This document shows, one piece after another, positions 19,470 to 29,606 of a stretch of 64,000 nucleotides of DNA; positions within the stretch are counted from its first letter, which is position 1; every line of letters starts with the position of its first letter. The stretch is taken from the NCBI GenBank assembly GCA_028873515.1, contig JAGWIG010000004.1:48053-112052 (forward strand), read 5' to 3'. The notes beneath the pieces are model-generated. The model made no database searches. It was not told the origin of the DNA and saw nothing but the letters and a program-made list of their open reading frames with translations. Source of the DNA: Pseudomonadota bacterium. Its GTDB lineage: Bacteria; Pseudomonadota; Gammaproteobacteria; Burkholderiales; REEB80. A program made the translations under genes and the position numbers.

Positions 19470-20513
19470 ATGTCGAATATTCGGTTAACGCAGTTGTCAC
19501 ACGGTGGGGGTTGTGGATGCAAAATAGCTCCAGATCGACTAGCCTCAATACTTGCTGGTTTGCCCAGTCGTTTTGTGCCGCCTGAACTTTTGGTGGGTAT
19601 CCAGTCAAGTGATGATGCAGCAGTCTACCAAATCAATCCATCGCAGGCTATTGTTGCAACGACTGATTTCTTTTTGCCTATTGTAGATGATCCTGAAGAC
19701 TTTGGCGCTATTGCTGCCGCAAACGCCTTGTCAGATATTTATGCCATGGGGGCTACCCCAATTTTTGCATTGGCAATAGTGGGTATGCCAGTAGATGTGC
19801 TTCCAGAAAAGATTATTACCTCAATTCTAAGGGGAGGTGAAACAATATGTAATCGGGCTGGAATACCCATTGCTGGCGGTCATACTATTGATTCAAAAGA
19901 ACCTTTTTATGGCCTGGTTGTTATTGGCCTTGTTCATCCAAAAAATTTGAAACGTAATGATACATCTAGACCAAATGATCTTTTGATGCTTGGGAAGCCC
20001 ATTGGAGTTGGAATCTTAGGAGCGGCTCTCAAACAAGGTAAACTAGATGAGTCGGGCTATGATTCCTTGAGACGAACTGCGACCATGCTTAATATTCCGG
20101 GAAAGGAGCTTGCGCAAATTGAGGGAATTCATGCCATGACCGATGTTACCGGCTTTGGATTGATAGGACATCTTCTTGAATTATGCCGGGGCGCAAACCT
20201 AGCTGCAGAAATATCTTATTCCTCAATTCCCTTGCTACCAAAAGTTGAAGCTTATATTCGTTCAGGAATTGTTACAGGCGCATCCGGGCGAAATTTGAAT
20301 GCCTGTGCAAATGAAGTGGAATTCTCATCCGGGATTTTATCCTGGCAACGGGATCTTCTGGCAGATCCGCAAACCAGCGGTGGTCTTTTACTCGCGATTG
20401 AAGAATCTGCTAAAGCGGATGCTGAAGAGATTTTCAGGACACACGGATTTACCCAGGTATCTATTATAGGACGTATGCAAGAAGGTAGCCCGCGGCTTTA
20501 TATTTTACCTTAG
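19470..20513 (+). CDS. selD: selenide, water dikinase SelD
   Basis: SelD makes selenophosphate from selenide and ATP. The 347 residues start MSNIRLTQLSHGGGCGCK, with the catalytic Cys15 (cysteine, not selenocysteine) and Lys18. The ATP-binding elements DDAAVY and PQTSGGLL follow. The frame opens at a TTG (19458), but ATG 19470 gives the family start. Its only likely local user is MnmH, encoded divergently. No selA or selB is in this window. Confidence 0.97.
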   Translation: MSNIRLTQLSHGGGCGCKIAPDRLASILAGLPSRFVPPELLVGIQSSDDAAVYQINPSQAIVATTDFFLPIVDDPEDFGAIAAANALSDIYAMGATPIFALAIVGMPVDVLPEKIITSILRGGETICNRAGIPIAGGHTIDSKEPFYGLVVIGLVHPKNLKRNDTSRPNDLLMLGKPIGVGILGAALKQGKLDESGYDSLRRTATMLNIPGKELAQIEGIHAMTDVTGFGLIGHLLELCRGANLAAEISYSSIPLLPKVEAYIRSGIVTGASGRNLNACANEVEFSSGILSWQRDLLADPQTSGGLLLAIEESAKADAEEIFRTHGFTQVSIIGRMQEGSPRLYILP

Positions 20514-20719
20514 CGATTTTTTTTAATAACTAAAATAGGTTTTTATGTCGATCCTTAAATTGAAAGTCGATTTCGCAGTAATATTGTTTACGCAAAAAAA
20601 TCATGGCGTTACGATTGATACAATGTCTCGGCAGAATAATCAGTGAGATTGATTTATTGAAGAACTTATAAGAAGCTTGTCAAACTTGATCTACACTTTT
20701 TATATCAAGATAAATCTAG

Positions 20720-21700
20720 TTAACCACCTGTTTTAGCCATAATCCGTATGATTTTTTCTGGAGATTCATTAAATTCATGACGTTCAGGTTTAAGTTCGAT
20801 AGCTTGGAGAATCATGGTTTCAAGATCTTTGTCTGTTGCACCATTTCTCAACAATGCTCCAAACTCCATTTTTTCATTTTGACCTAGGCACATGTAAAGG
20901 GTGCCATCAACAGACAGTCGAACACGATTACAGGTCGCGCAGAAATGTTGAGAAATAGGTGTAATAAAGCCCACAGTGAATCGTCCATCGGAGGATTGCA
21001 AATATCGGGCCGGTCCACCTCCTGGCAAAATTCGATCAGACAGGTTAAATCGCTCACGCAGTCTGGCCTGAACGGGCTGAAGGTTTAAATAATGTGCGTT
21101 ACGCCCAGTTTCACCCATAGGCATGGTTTCTATTAGTCGTAGAATAAAGCTATTTTCCATGCAAAACATTACCATGTCTTCGATTTCATCGTCATTGACA
21201 TTCTGCATGGCTACCATGTTGATCTTGATAGGGTTAAAACCCTCCTCTTTGGCGGTCATCAAGCCATTCATGACACGACTGAAGCTGTCCCGCTTTGCAA
21301 TGGTCGCAAACCGGTCAGGTTTTAATGTATCCAGGCTTACATTGATGCGTTTCACTCCAGCCTTGTGTAAGGCTTGAGCATGTCGATCCAGTTGAGTGGC
21401 ATTGGTCGAAATGGAAATATCATTAATTCCGGGTAGTTTGCTCAGGCGAGATACAAGTTCAGTGAGGTTTCGGCGTAAAAGAGGTTCCCCTCCGGTGACT
21501 CTGAGTCTCTTGAGGCCCAGTCTTGCGAAGACTCTAATCAGCCTTTCAATTTCGTCGAAATTAAGCCACTGTTCAGGTTCTTCAAATCCACTGAATCCTT
21601 CAGGAATACAATAGGTACACCGCAAGTCACAGCGATCAGTGACCGAAAGACGCAGGTACTCAATTGTTCTACCAAATCGATCAATTAATTCTGAAGTCAT
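20720..21700 (-). CDS. moaA: GTP 3',8-cyclase MoaA
   Basis: MoaA is the radical-SAM enzyme that starts molybdopterin synthesis from GTP. The 326 residues have the N-terminal CxxxCxxC cluster motif (CDLRCTYC), the second cluster motif CATCNRVRL with a third Cys 13 residues on, and the C-terminal Gly-Gly needed for activity. The start is ATG 21700 or GTG 21712 (four more residues); neither has a strong ribosome site. Two stacked inverted repeats sit just upstream. Confidence 0.95.
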   Translation of the reverse strand: MTSELIDRFGRTIEYLRLSVTDRCDLRCTYCIPEGFSGFEEPEQWLNFDEIERLIRVFARLGLKRLRVTGGEPLLRRNLTELVSRLSKLPGINDISISTNATQLDRHAQALHKAGVKRINVSLDTLKPDRFATIAKRDSFSRVMNGLMTAKEEGFNPIKINMVAMQNVNDDEIEDMVMFCMENSFILRLIETMPMGETGRNAHYLNLQPVQARLRERFNLSDRILPGGGPARYLQSSDGRFTVGFITPISQHFCATCNRVRLSVDGTLYMCLGQNEKMEFGALLRNGATDKDLETMILQAIELKPERHEFNESPEKIIRIMAKTGG

Positions 21701-21720
21701 TTCATCATCCACTTGAAGAA

Positions 21721-21739
21721 TAATGCATGTAATGCATTA
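21721..21739. promoter_or_regulatory. operator-like palindrome before moaA
   Basis: TAATGCAT (21721-21728) and ATGCATTA (21732-21739) form a perfect 8-base inverted repeat with a 3-base spacer, ending 9 bases before the possible moaA GTG start. The geometry suits a dimeric repressor covering the translation start. The regulator is unknown. Confidence 0.5.
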
Positions 21740-21742
21740 ACT

Positions 21743-21761
21743 AGTCAGGAGTGACCTGACT
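21743..21761. repeat. 7-bp hairpin in the moaA leader
   Basis: AGTCAGG (21743-21749) and CCTGACT (21755-21761) form a stem with a 5-base loop directly next to the moaA palindrome. No T-run follows. I could not match the leader to the molybdenum-cofactor riboswitch by eye. Confidence 0.45.
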
Positions 21762-21894
21762 GATGAATTTTATCATAAAACCCGACAAAATCACTCAGCT
21801 TTTGTATTGATTTTTTTTCACAAAATGCTGGATATCCTTGGGTAATAGAAGAGGGGTATAATAAAAGCAGGTTGATTATACTTGGTACTTATTG

Positions 21895-22404
21895 ATGAAT
21901 GTATTTGGATTTGCAGGGTTTTCTGGCAGTGGTAAAACAAGGCTCATCGAACAGCTAATACCTGTTTTTGTTAAAACAGGACTGCGAGTATCACTTTTCA
22001 AGCATGCTCATCATGATTTTGATCTCGATGTCCCTGGAAAAGATTCATGGCGTCATCGCCAGGCAGGTTGTACCGAGGTTATGGTAAGCTCTTCAGCCCG
22101 TTGGGCTATTATGCACGAACTTAGAGGAGACCAGGAACCCGGATTGGATGAACAGCTTCGACATATGTCGCCTGTAGATCTGGTTCTGGTTGAAGGATTC
22201 AAACGTGAGCCCATTCCAAAACTAGAAATTTGGCGCCCTGAAGTAGGCAAACCCCTTCTTTACCCTGAAGATACTCATATTATCGCCATTGCTTCAACAC
22301 AATCTCTGGATTGCCTGTTACCCCAGTTCGATCTCGATGATCCCTACGCGATTGCAGGTTTTATCATGCGATATTTTGGTTTTATGGAGTCTGCCTATGC
22401 TTAG
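21895..22404 (+). CDS. mobB: molybdopterin-guanine dinucleotide biosynthesis protein MobB
   Basis: MobB is a GTP-binding adapter that assists attachment of GMP to molybdopterin. The 169 residues start MNVFGFAGFSGSGKTRL, giving the P-loop at about 8-15, and contain DLVLVEGFKREPIPK. A TTG three bases upstream is in frame, but the ATG is preferred. TATAAT at 21857-21862 may be its -10 box. Its stop overlaps the moaD start by eight bases. Confidence 0.94.
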   Translation: MNVFGFAGFSGSGKTRLIEQLIPVFVKTGLRVSLFKHAHHDFDLDVPGKDSWRHRQAGCTEVMVSSSARWAIMHELRGDQEPGLDEQLRHMSPVDLVLVEGFKREPIPKLEIWRPEVGKPLLYPEDTHIIAIASTQSLDCLLPQFDLDDPYAIAGFIMRYFGFMESAYA

Positions 22405-22648
22405 GATTCTGTATTTTGCACGATTAAGAGAAACGTTTTGTTTGTCGTTTGAGGAGATCCCTTCTGAATCAATTAATACCGTGTCTGATCTCAAATTCAT
22501 GCTAGCTCAGCGCGGAGGAGTATGGTCTCGTGAGCTTGCTTCGGATCGAGCAGTACGTGTAGCCGTTAACCAAGAAATGGCTCATGATGGAGACGTCATC
22601 CGCGAAGGGGATGAAATCGCTTTGTTTCCTCCTGTAACAGGTGGTTAA
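22397..22648 (+). CDS. moaD: molybdopterin synthase small subunit MoaD
   Basis: MoaD is the ubiquitin-like sulfur carrier of molybdopterin synthase. Its 83 residues start MLRILYFARLRE and end in PPVTGG, the Gly-Gly tail that is thiocarboxylated. The frame is open upstream to 22289 within mobB, but the ATG at 22397 matches the family. Its stop directly precedes the moaE start. Confidence 0.96.
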   Translation: MLRILYFARLRETFCLSFEEIPSESINTVSDLKFMLAQRGGVWSRELASDRAVRVAVNQEMAHDGDVIREGDEIALFPPVTGG

Positions 22649-23134
22649 ATGTATATTATTGTTCAAGAAAACGACTTTGACATTGATTCTGAAATAACCA
22701 GATTATACCAAGGTAACCCTGCTATTGGGGCAGTGGCAAGTTTTGTAGGTCTTGTTAGGGCTGAAGCTGACAATCCCGTTAACGCCTTGACCCTTGAGCA
22801 CTATCCAGGTATGACGCAAAAGTCATTGGAAAGCATTGCAAATGAAGCACTGGATCGTTTTAATATTATGGACGTCACCATTATTCACCGTACCGGTTTT
22901 TTGATCCCTGGGGATCGTATTGTACTGGTTATTACAGCTGGAGGTCATCGTGAACAATCATTTCTTGCCTGTGAATTTATAATGGATTATCTAAAAACCT
23001 CTGCGCCTTTTTGGAAAAAGGAAACTTCGCCTACAGGGAGCCATTGGGTAGAAGCACAGAAAAAAGATGATGTCGCTTTTTCGAGGTGGGGTGATGATAA
23101 TATGAAAAATTTAAAAAGAGATTTTAAGGCGTAA
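22649..23134 (+). CDS. moaE: molybdopterin synthase large subunit MoaE
   Basis: MoaE carries the active site that inserts sulfur from MoaD into precursor Z (cPMP). The 161 residues have the family features IGAVASFVGLVR, LEHYPGMTQKSL and the PFWKKE catalytic lysine region. It begins on the base after the moaD stop. Its last 11 bases overlap the convergent GGDEF-EAL gene. Confidence 0.96.
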   Translation: MYIIVQENDFDIDSEITRLYQGNPAIGAVASFVGLVRAEADNPVNALTLEHYPGMTQKSLESIANEALDRFNIMDVTIIHRTGFLIPGDRIVLVITAGGHREQSFLACEFIMDYLKTSAPFWKKETSPTGSHWVEAQKKDDVAFSRWGDDNMKNLKRDFKA

Positions 23135-25295
23135 CTTCAAAAGGATCGCGTAAAAGGAAGTGAAGGGGGCAGGTGCGGCTCCAGTTCAGAAGCTCGGTCA
23201 TTTCAGGCCCAGTTATTGGACGGCTAAAAAGATACCCCTGCATTCCATCACACCTTAGAGTTCTTAGGAAATCAAGTTGGGTTTGAGTCTCAACACCTTC
23301 AGCAATCAGGTTCAGGTTAAGACCATGGGCCATTCCAATGACTGCTGTGACAATACTGGCATGATCACCTCCTTGACTTATGTCATCTATAAACGTTTTG
23401 TCTATTTTTAGGGTATTGATGGGTAGTTTTCTCAGATAGTTTAGGCTTGAATAACCAATCCCGAAATCATCCAGCGAAATTTTGACTCCTGACCCATTTA
23501 GAACCTTGAGTTTTTGAATGTTGTTTTCAATATCGATCATGATGTCAGTTTCAGTGATCTCAAGCTCCAGGTGATGGCAGTTCAACTGATTGTTTTTAAT
23601 CGTTTCAAGTATCATTTCAACGAAATCTGGTTGTTCGATCTGCTGCGCGGATAGGTTAACTGCAAGTATGAGTTCGTTGAACCCCAAATCATGCCACAGA
23701 CGCAACTGCTTACAGGCTTCATTCAATATCCATTTACCAAGCGGAACAATTAGGCCAGTTTCTTCAGCAATGGGAATGAATTGGTAAGGGTACAGCATCT
23801 GTCGCTCTGGATGTAACCAGCGTACAAGGGTTTCAACACCTGTAATGGATCCACTGCTGATATCAACTTGAGGCTGAAAATAAAGAGTAAATTCCTGACG
23901 TTCTATAGCCTTGCGAAGATTGTTTTCTAGAGCCAGACGGTCCGTGAGGTAATTTTGTATGGAGGGTGTGTAGAACTGGTACTTGATGCTGTTTTTTTCT
24001 TTGGCTAGGTGCATGGCCAGAATTGCATTTTTCATCAGAAGTTCAGGGGTTTCTCCGTCATCAGGCCAACGGGTAATCCCTAAGCTTATGCGGCAGAAAA
24101 TTTCCTGCCCATCAATTAAAAAAGGTCTCTTGACCAGGTTAAGCAATTCTTCGGCAAGTTTGGTTAGCTCGAGGTCATTTTCTGACTTAGATAATAAAAT
24201 GGCAAACTGATCACTACCCATGTGGGCTAGAAGTGAATTTTCAGGAAGGCATTTTGCTGTTCGTGCGGCAATATCAATTAATAGCTTTTCTCCATTTGTC
24301 TCGCCTAGCGTGTCTTTAAGAATTTGAAATTGGTCGATATCGAGAATTAAAATGGCAATGGGGGTGCGGGAACGACTTGCATGGCGAATTTGTCGTAAAA
24401 GTTCTTCTTCAAATTTCGCGCGTCCTGGAAAACCGGCCAGAAGGTTATGAAAAAGGCGAAAATCAACTTGCCGGTTCTGCCTGCCTGAATGGGTTGCATC
24501 CTGCGCTATGCAATAAATTTCACTCTGGATATTGTCTTCATCTTTTGTAAGTAGACGAATATGTAGAGCACCGGAGCGGGGCAGTTCCTGGTTTAGTTCT
24601 ACATTCAGGTGCACGGGTTCCCCTGGATTTTTAACAAATCCGTTAAACATGGCATCAAAACGCGATCGATCCAATTCAGCCAGAAGGTCGCGAAAAGGTA
24701 GACAAGAAAGATCCTGGTTACAAAGTCCCAGATGTTCAAGCATTCTTGCATTGACGAAACGGAGTGCACCCGTTTCATCCAGGGTAAAAAGTAGATCCGG
24801 ACTTTCATCGACAAATAATTTGAGCCAGGTTCGAGATTGATTTACTTGTTGGTTCGCAAGGTTTGCCTGAGTGCGAATTCGCTGGTAGTTCAGTGCGTTT
24901 GCAACCCGTTTTATCAATAATTCAGGCTCATAAGGTTTGCTAATAAAGTCATATGCGCCTTTGCGAAGAGCGAAGATAGCTGATTCAATAGTGGATAAAC
25001 GGGATGCGACGATTAACGGGCAAGTTTCACTGATTGCATGATATGCATTCCAGATAGTTGAATGTTCTTGCTCCGCCTGGTTGAGATCCAGGATGATTAA
25101 TTGGTATTCGTGCTGCTGTAACATTTGCACGCCCGAACGACAGTCCGTTGCAGTATGGGCAGTATGACCTTGTAACATCAGGAGGGATTTAAGGCTATAA
25201 AGCTGATGGGGATCATTGTCAATAACTAGAATAGAAGATACCGGAGGTGTACTGGATTGAGATAACCCTGCAGGGATTTCTTTATTGACAGACAT
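23124..25295 (-). CDS. REC-PAS-GGDEF-EAL response regulator, likely c-di-GMP phosphodiesterase
   Basis: The 723 residues form a receiver domain (about 20-140, phosphoacceptor Asp in LIILDLN, Lys in SKPYEP), a PAS domain (about 155-280), a GGDEF domain (about 285-455) and an EAL domain (about 460-715). The GGDEF signature is degraded to MGSDQF, so cyclase activity is unlikely. The EAL domain reads ETLVRW and keeps NLSAQQ, the EITETD and DDFGIGYSS stretches and AEGVET, so it may still cleave cyclic-di-GMP. No partner histidine kinase is adjacent. The gene stands alone between moaE and purL. Confidence 0.93.
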   Translation of the reverse strand: MSVNKEIPAGLSQSSTPPVSSILVIDNDPHQLYSLKSLLMLQGHTAHTATDCRSGVQMLQQHEYQLIILDLNQAEQEHSTIWNAYHAISETCPLIVASRLSTIESAIFALRKGAYDFISKPYEPELLIKRVANALNYQRIRTQANLANQQVNQSRTWLKLFVDESPDLLFTLDETGALRFVNARMLEHLGLCNQDLSCLPFRDLLAELDRSRFDAMFNGFVKNPGEPVHLNVELNQELPRSGALHIRLLTKDEDNIQSEIYCIAQDATHSGRQNRQVDFRLFHNLLAGFPGRAKFEEELLRQIRHASRSRTPIAILILDIDQFQILKDTLGETNGEKLLIDIAARTAKCLPENSLLAHMGSDQFAILLSKSENDLELTKLAEELLNLVKRPFLIDGQEIFCRISLGITRWPDDGETPELLMKNAILAMHLAKEKNSIKYQFYTPSIQNYLTDRLALENNLRKAIERQEFTLYFQPQVDISSGSITGVETLVRWLHPERQMLYPYQFIPIAEETGLIVPLGKWILNEACKQLRLWHDLGFNELILAVNLSAQQIEQPDFVEMILETIKNNQLNCHHLELEITETDIMIDIENNIQKLKVLNGSGVKISLDDFGIGYSSLNYLRKLPINTLKIDKTFIDDISQGGDHASIVTAVIGMAHGLNLNLIAEGVETQTQLDFLRTLRCDGMQGYLFSRPITGPEMTELLNWSRTCPLHFLLRDPFEVTP

Positions 25296-25575
25296 GAATG
25301 TCCCAACAACACTTTTATAATTATGGGTATTTTCTTTCTGGCCCGCTTTTTTTACAGACAGCTAATATTTTCTTGCTTGGCAAGCGAAGTCAGCACTAGC
25401 ACATTCTGCCGATAATAATTCGTTTATGCAACCTTTCCTAGCATTTTGCCCGATTTTTATGGATTGAACAATTGGCATTTGATATATCCTTTTCTCAAAA
25501 TTTCTGGAAGTCGCGGGACTAGGCCTGTTTCTGATAAAATGATTGCTTGTGTTTTTGAAAAAAAGATGACTGGTC

Positions 25576-28500
25576 ATGCAATATATTCGCGCAAGTAATG
25601 TTCTCTCACCTTTTCGCGCAGAAAAGCTATTATTTGCAGCAAGATCGCTGATTCCTGATCTTTCTGCGATTCATGCAAAATATTTTTATTTTTTTGATTT
25701 GAACGAACCTCTTTGTTTAGCTGATAAAGCAAGGATCGAAGAAATTCTGGGAGATTGTGATCCAAAAGATGAAATCCAGCCTAACGGGTTATTTCTTTTG
25801 GTTACCCCACGTCCGGGCACGATCTCACCCTGGTCATCCAAGGCTACCGACATACTTATTCATTGTGGCATGAACAAGGTAAGGAGGATAGAGCGAGGGC
25901 GGGGTTATTATATCGAGGGTGATTTTGATGAATCCATGACTAAAACACTTTACCCACTGATTCACGATCGCATGACTGAAGTGATTCTGTCAAATTTAGA
26001 AGAATCGAAAGTATTATTTACTCATGTCCCACCCAGGCCTCTTACGCATATTGATTGTTTAGGAGGGGGGAAGGAAGCACTCGGTGAAGCAAATTCATCT
26101 TTAGGTCTTGCGCTTTCAGGGGACGAAATTGGATATCTTCTTAATGTTTTTATCCAGCTCGGAAGAAACCCCACTGATGTTGAATTGATGATGTTTGCAC
26201 AGGCGAATTCTGAGCATTGCCGTCATAAAATCTTTAATGCAGATTGGCTAATCGACGGCCTGCCCATGAAAGATTCCCTGTTTTCCATGATACGTAATAC
26301 TCACGCATGTCATCCTGAAGGCACAATTGTTGCCTATTCAGACAATGCAGCCATTATGAAGGGACATCGGGTTGCCAGATTTTCTCCCTTTTCTAATGGT
26401 ACGGTTTATGGCTATGTTGAAGATGAGATGCATATTCTCATGAAGGTGGAAACACATAATCATCCGACAGCTATTTCTCCTTTCCCTGGTGCCGCCACGG
26501 GTGCGGGTGGAGAAATTCGCGATGAGGGCGCTACGGGACGGGGTGCAAAATCAAAAGCAGGCCTGATAGGGTTTAGTGTTTCAAATCTCTATCTTCCTGA
26601 TGATATCAAACCATGGGAAAGAGAATTTTATAATCGGCCTGAAAGAATTGCTTCAGCACTCGAAATCATGCTCGAAGGACCAATTGGTGGAGCTGCATTC
26701 AATAACGAATTTGGTCGACCGGTACTGGGAGGTTATTTTCGAACTTATGAAGATACAGTTAATGGTGTAAGGCGTGGTTATCATAAGCCAATCATGGTGG
26801 CAGGAGGTATGGGGACAGTATCGGCGCGGTCAGCCTTCAAAGCAGATCTTCCTGAAGGGAGCCTTTTAATTCAGCTTGGAGGCCCTGCGATGCTGATTGG
26901 GTTTGGAGGGGGGGCAGCTTCATCAATGGCAACCGGGACCAATGCCATAGATCTTGACTTCGATTCTGTCCAGAGAGGAAATGCAGAAATGCAAAGACGT
27001 GCTCAGGAAGTAATTGATCACTGTGCACTCATGCTAGATGATAATCCGATATTGTCAATCCATGATGTTGGGGCAGGTGGATTATCCAATGCGTTTCCTG
27101 AGCTCGTAAATGATGCAGGACGGGGCGCGTATTTTAATTTGCGTGCCATTCCAAATGAAGAGTCTGGAATGACGCCTATGCAAATTTGGTGTAATGAGGC
27201 CCAGGAACGATATGTAATCGCTATTGCTCCATCAAGTTTTGAATTATTTAAAGTAATTTGTGACCGAGAGCGATGCCCTTTTGCAGTTGTGGGTAAGGTT
27301 GGGCATTCCCCTCATTTGACTGTTGAGGATCCCCTTTTTAATAATTTGCCAGTCGATCTTGATCTGTCGGTTATGTTTGGCAAACCACCAGGCCTGAGCC
27401 GTAAGGTTTTTCATGAATATCCTGAATTTAAACCTCTTTGTTTCGATGGTATCTCTCCAGAAGAAGCTTTGTTCCGTGTGTTGGAGTTACCTGCCGTATC
27501 TGACAAGACCTTCCTTGTTACTATTGGGGACAGGACCGTGGGTGGGCTTACCTATCGTGATCAGATGGTTGGGCCTTGGCAGGTACCGGTTTCAGATGTT
27601 GCAGTAACAGCTGCTGGATTTAGAAGTTTCGCAGGTGAAGCCATGGCGATGGGAGAAAGATCACCTATCGCTCTTATCGACGCGTGTGCTTCAGGGCGTA
27701 TGGCAGTTGCTGAGGCCATTACGAATATCGCAGCTGCTCCAGTTGAATTTCTGGAGCAGGTTAAACTGTCGGCAAACTGGATGGCTGCTTCAGGTCATCC
27801 GGGTGAAGATGCTGCTCTTTATGATACCGTAAAAGCATTGGGAATTGAATTTTGTCCGGCTTTGGGATTATCTATTCCTGTAGGTAAGGATTCATTGTCC
27901 ATGAAGTCAGTTTGGCAGGATCAGGCTGAAGAAAAGGCGGTAATCTCTCCATTATCCTTAATTGTTTCTGCTTTTGTAGCGATACCAGATATCCGTGACA
28001 CTCTAACACCCCAGCTTGTAGCTGAAGAGAGCGTGCTTTATTTGATTGATTTAGGAGAAGGGCGTAACCGTCTTGGTGCTTCAGCGCTAGCACAAGTGTA
28101 TAACCAGGTAGGGGAAGTATGCCCGGATATTGACAACCCTGCTTTACTCGCTTCCTATTTTAAGGCAATACAACAACTTAATAAGGAAGGCCTGATTCTG
28201 GCTTATCATGATCGTTCAGACGGAGGCCTAGCTGTTTCAGTATGCGAAATGATGTTTGCTTCTCATGTTGGCGTAACCCTGGGAGTAGATTCTACCGATT
28301 TACTCGCATTTTTGTTTTCCGAAGAAGCTGGAGGGATAGTTCAGGTGCATTTGAAGGATATTTCCAGGGTTGAGGGAATTTTCAGGGCCCTGAATCTTGA
28401 TCGGGTTACACATTGCATTGGTCAGATCAATAATGAAGACAGTTTGATTGTACGTCATGGCAATCGGGAAATTATTCATGCTACCCGAGTGAGTCTGGCT

Positions 28501-29424
28501 CGCTCCTGGTCACGGCTATCGCATTCAATGCAGGCCTTACGGGATAATAGTGAATGTGCAGATGAGGCATATGATAATCTGCTGGATAAAAAAGACCATG
28601 GGCTTCGTTCCGAATTGACTTTTGATTTAGACATGGATGTTGCTGCTCCGTTTATTTCCATACAAAATCGCCCCCAAATAGCAATTCTGCGTGAGCAGGG
28701 CGTTAATGGTCACGTTGAAATGGCTGCTGCATTTGATTGGGCTGGTTTTACAGCTGTAGATGTGCATATGAGTGATATTGTATCTAAACGTATTTCTCTA
28801 GAATCTTTTCAAGGGTTTGCGGCTTGTGGTGGATTTTCATATGGGGATGTGCTTGGTGCTGGTGCGGGTTGGGCCCGATCCATACTTTTTAATGAAGAGA
28901 TGCGTGAAACTTTTGTTAAATTTTTTACACGCAAGGATACATTTGCATTGGGAGTCTGCAATGGTTGCCAGATGATGAGCCATCTTTCTTCATTAATTCC
29001 TGGCGCACAGGGTTGGCCTAAATTTTTGCGAAACCGAAGTGAACAGTTTGAAGCAAGGCTTGTTAATGTGATTATAGAGAAAAGCCCATCCTTGTTTTTT
29101 ACACAGATGGAAGGTTCAGTAATGCCTGTTGTTGTTTCGCATGGTGAAGGTCGTGTTGAATTTACAGAAGAATCTCCTCAGGCAGCACCCGTGATGCGAT
29201 TTGTTGATGGTAATCTGGAAACTACCTTGAGATACCCTGCAAATCCAAATGGTTCTCCAGGAGGAGCGACAGGTTTTACAACAGATGATGGACGTTTTAC
29301 CATCCTTATGCCTCACCCGGAAAGAGGGTTTCGCGCTTCTCAGTTTTCGTGGAAACCTGAAATCTGGGGTGAAAATTCTCCCTGGTTACGCATGTTCCAG
29401 AATGCGCGGGTTTGGGTAGGCTAG
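25576..29424 (+). CDS. purL: phosphoribosylformylglycinamidine synthase PurL
   Basis: PurL makes FGAM from FGAR, glutamine and ATP in purine synthesis. This is the large single-chain form (1282 residues) typical of beta- and gammaproteobacteria. It has an N-terminal PurS-like part, two ATP-grasp-like PurM-type halves ([18 protein letters not shown] near residue 295), and a C-terminal glutaminase domain. The glutaminase nucleophile lies in GVCNGCQMM and the His-Glu in MPHPERGFR. The 280-base upstream gap to the GGDEF-EAL gene holds no clear promoter pair or ORF. Confidence 0.97.
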   Translation: MQYIRASNVLSPFRAEKLLFAARSLIPDLSAIHAKYFYFFDLNEPLCLADKARIEEILGDCDPKDEIQPNGLFLLVTPRPGTISPWSSKATDILIHCGMNKVRRIERGRGYYIEGDFDESMTKTLYPLIHDRMTEVILSNLEESKVLFTHVPPRPLTHIDCLGGGKEALGEANSSLGLALSGDEIGYLLNVFIQLGRNPTDVELMMFAQANSEHCRHKIFNADWLIDGLPMKDSLFSMIRNTHACHPEGTIVAYSDNAAIMKGHRVARFSPFSNGTVYGYVEDEMHILMKVETHNHPTAISPFPGAATGAGGEIRDEGATGRGAKSKAGLIGFSVSNLYLPDDIKPWEREFYNRPERIASALEIMLEGPIGGAAFNNEFGRPVLGGYFRTYEDTVNGVRRGYHKPIMVAGGMGTVSARSAFKADLPEGSLLIQLGGPAMLIGFGGGAASSMATGTNAIDLDFDSVQRGNAEMQRRAQEVIDHCALMLDDNPILSIHDVGAGGLSNAFPELVNDAGRGAYFNLRAIPNEESGMTPMQIWCNEAQERYVIAIAPSSFELFKVICDRERCPFAVVGKVGHSPHLTVEDPLFNNLPVDLDLSVMFGKPPGLSRKVFHEYPEFKPLCFDGISPEEALFRVLELPAVSDKTFLVTIGDRTVGGLTYRDQMVGPWQVPVSDVAVTAAGFRSFAGEAMAMGERSPIALIDACASGRMAVAEAITNIAAAPVEFLEQVKLSANWMAASGHPGEDAALYDTVKALGIEFCPALGLSIPVGKDSLSMKSVWQDQAEEKAVISPLSLIVSAFVAIPDIRDTLTPQLVAEESVLYLIDLGEGRNRLGASALAQVYNQVGEVCPDIDNPALLASYFKAIQQLNKEGLILAYHDRSDGGLAVSVCEMMFASHVGVTLGVDSTDLLAFLFSEEAGGIVQVHLKDISRVEGIFRALNLDRVTHCIGQINNEDSLIVRHGNREIIHATRVSLARSWSRLSHSMQALRDNSECADEAYDNLLDKKDHGLRSELTFDLDMDVAAPFISIQNRPQIAILREQGVNGHVEMAAAFDWAGFTAVDVHMSDIVSKRISLESFQGFAACGGFSYGDVLGAGAGWARSILFNEEMRETFVKFFTRKDTFALGVCNGCQMMSHLSSLIPGAQGWPKFLRNRSEQFEARLVNVIIEKSPSLFFTQMEGSVMPVVVSHGEGRVEFTEESPQAAPVMRFVDGNLETTLRYPANPNGSPGGATGFTTDDGRFTILMPHPERGFRASQFSWKPEIWGENSPWLRMFQNARVWVG

Positions 29425-29461
29425 TCAGGTAGGTAAAGGATAAGGTGACCGCTGTGAAAAC

Positions 29462-29482
29462 AGAGACCCTGAGTCTCTTTCT
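29462..29482 (+). terminator. possible purL terminator
   Basis: AGAGAC and GTCTCT (29462-29467, 29473-29478) form a 6-base stem with a 5-base loop, followed by a short T-rich stretch (TTCTT). It lies 37 bases after purL. The stem is short, so this is tentative. Confidence 0.35.
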
Positions 29483-29606
29483 TGCTGCCTTCACATAGAG
29501 CTTGTGCTAGGCCCGGTTACAGGCCTGGTTGCGGGAGATTGCGTCAAATTTGTAGTTGTGTGGAAGTCCTGTTAGGGGCAGCTGGACGACAGCATGTTTT
29601 AATCAA

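Noticed and set aside
20545..20646. 33-codon ORF after selD (MSILKLKVDF...)
   Set aside because: Very short, weak ribosome site, and no recognisable features; likely chance.
21713..21894. Molybdenum-cofactor riboswitch upstream of moaA
   Set aside because: Only two simple inverted repeats are visible; the multi-helix Moco RNA fold was not recognisable by eye.
29509..29526. Structured RNA in the purL-azoR gap (AGGCC/GGCCT repeat)
   Set aside because: The stem is only five bases with a long loop and no further supporting helices.
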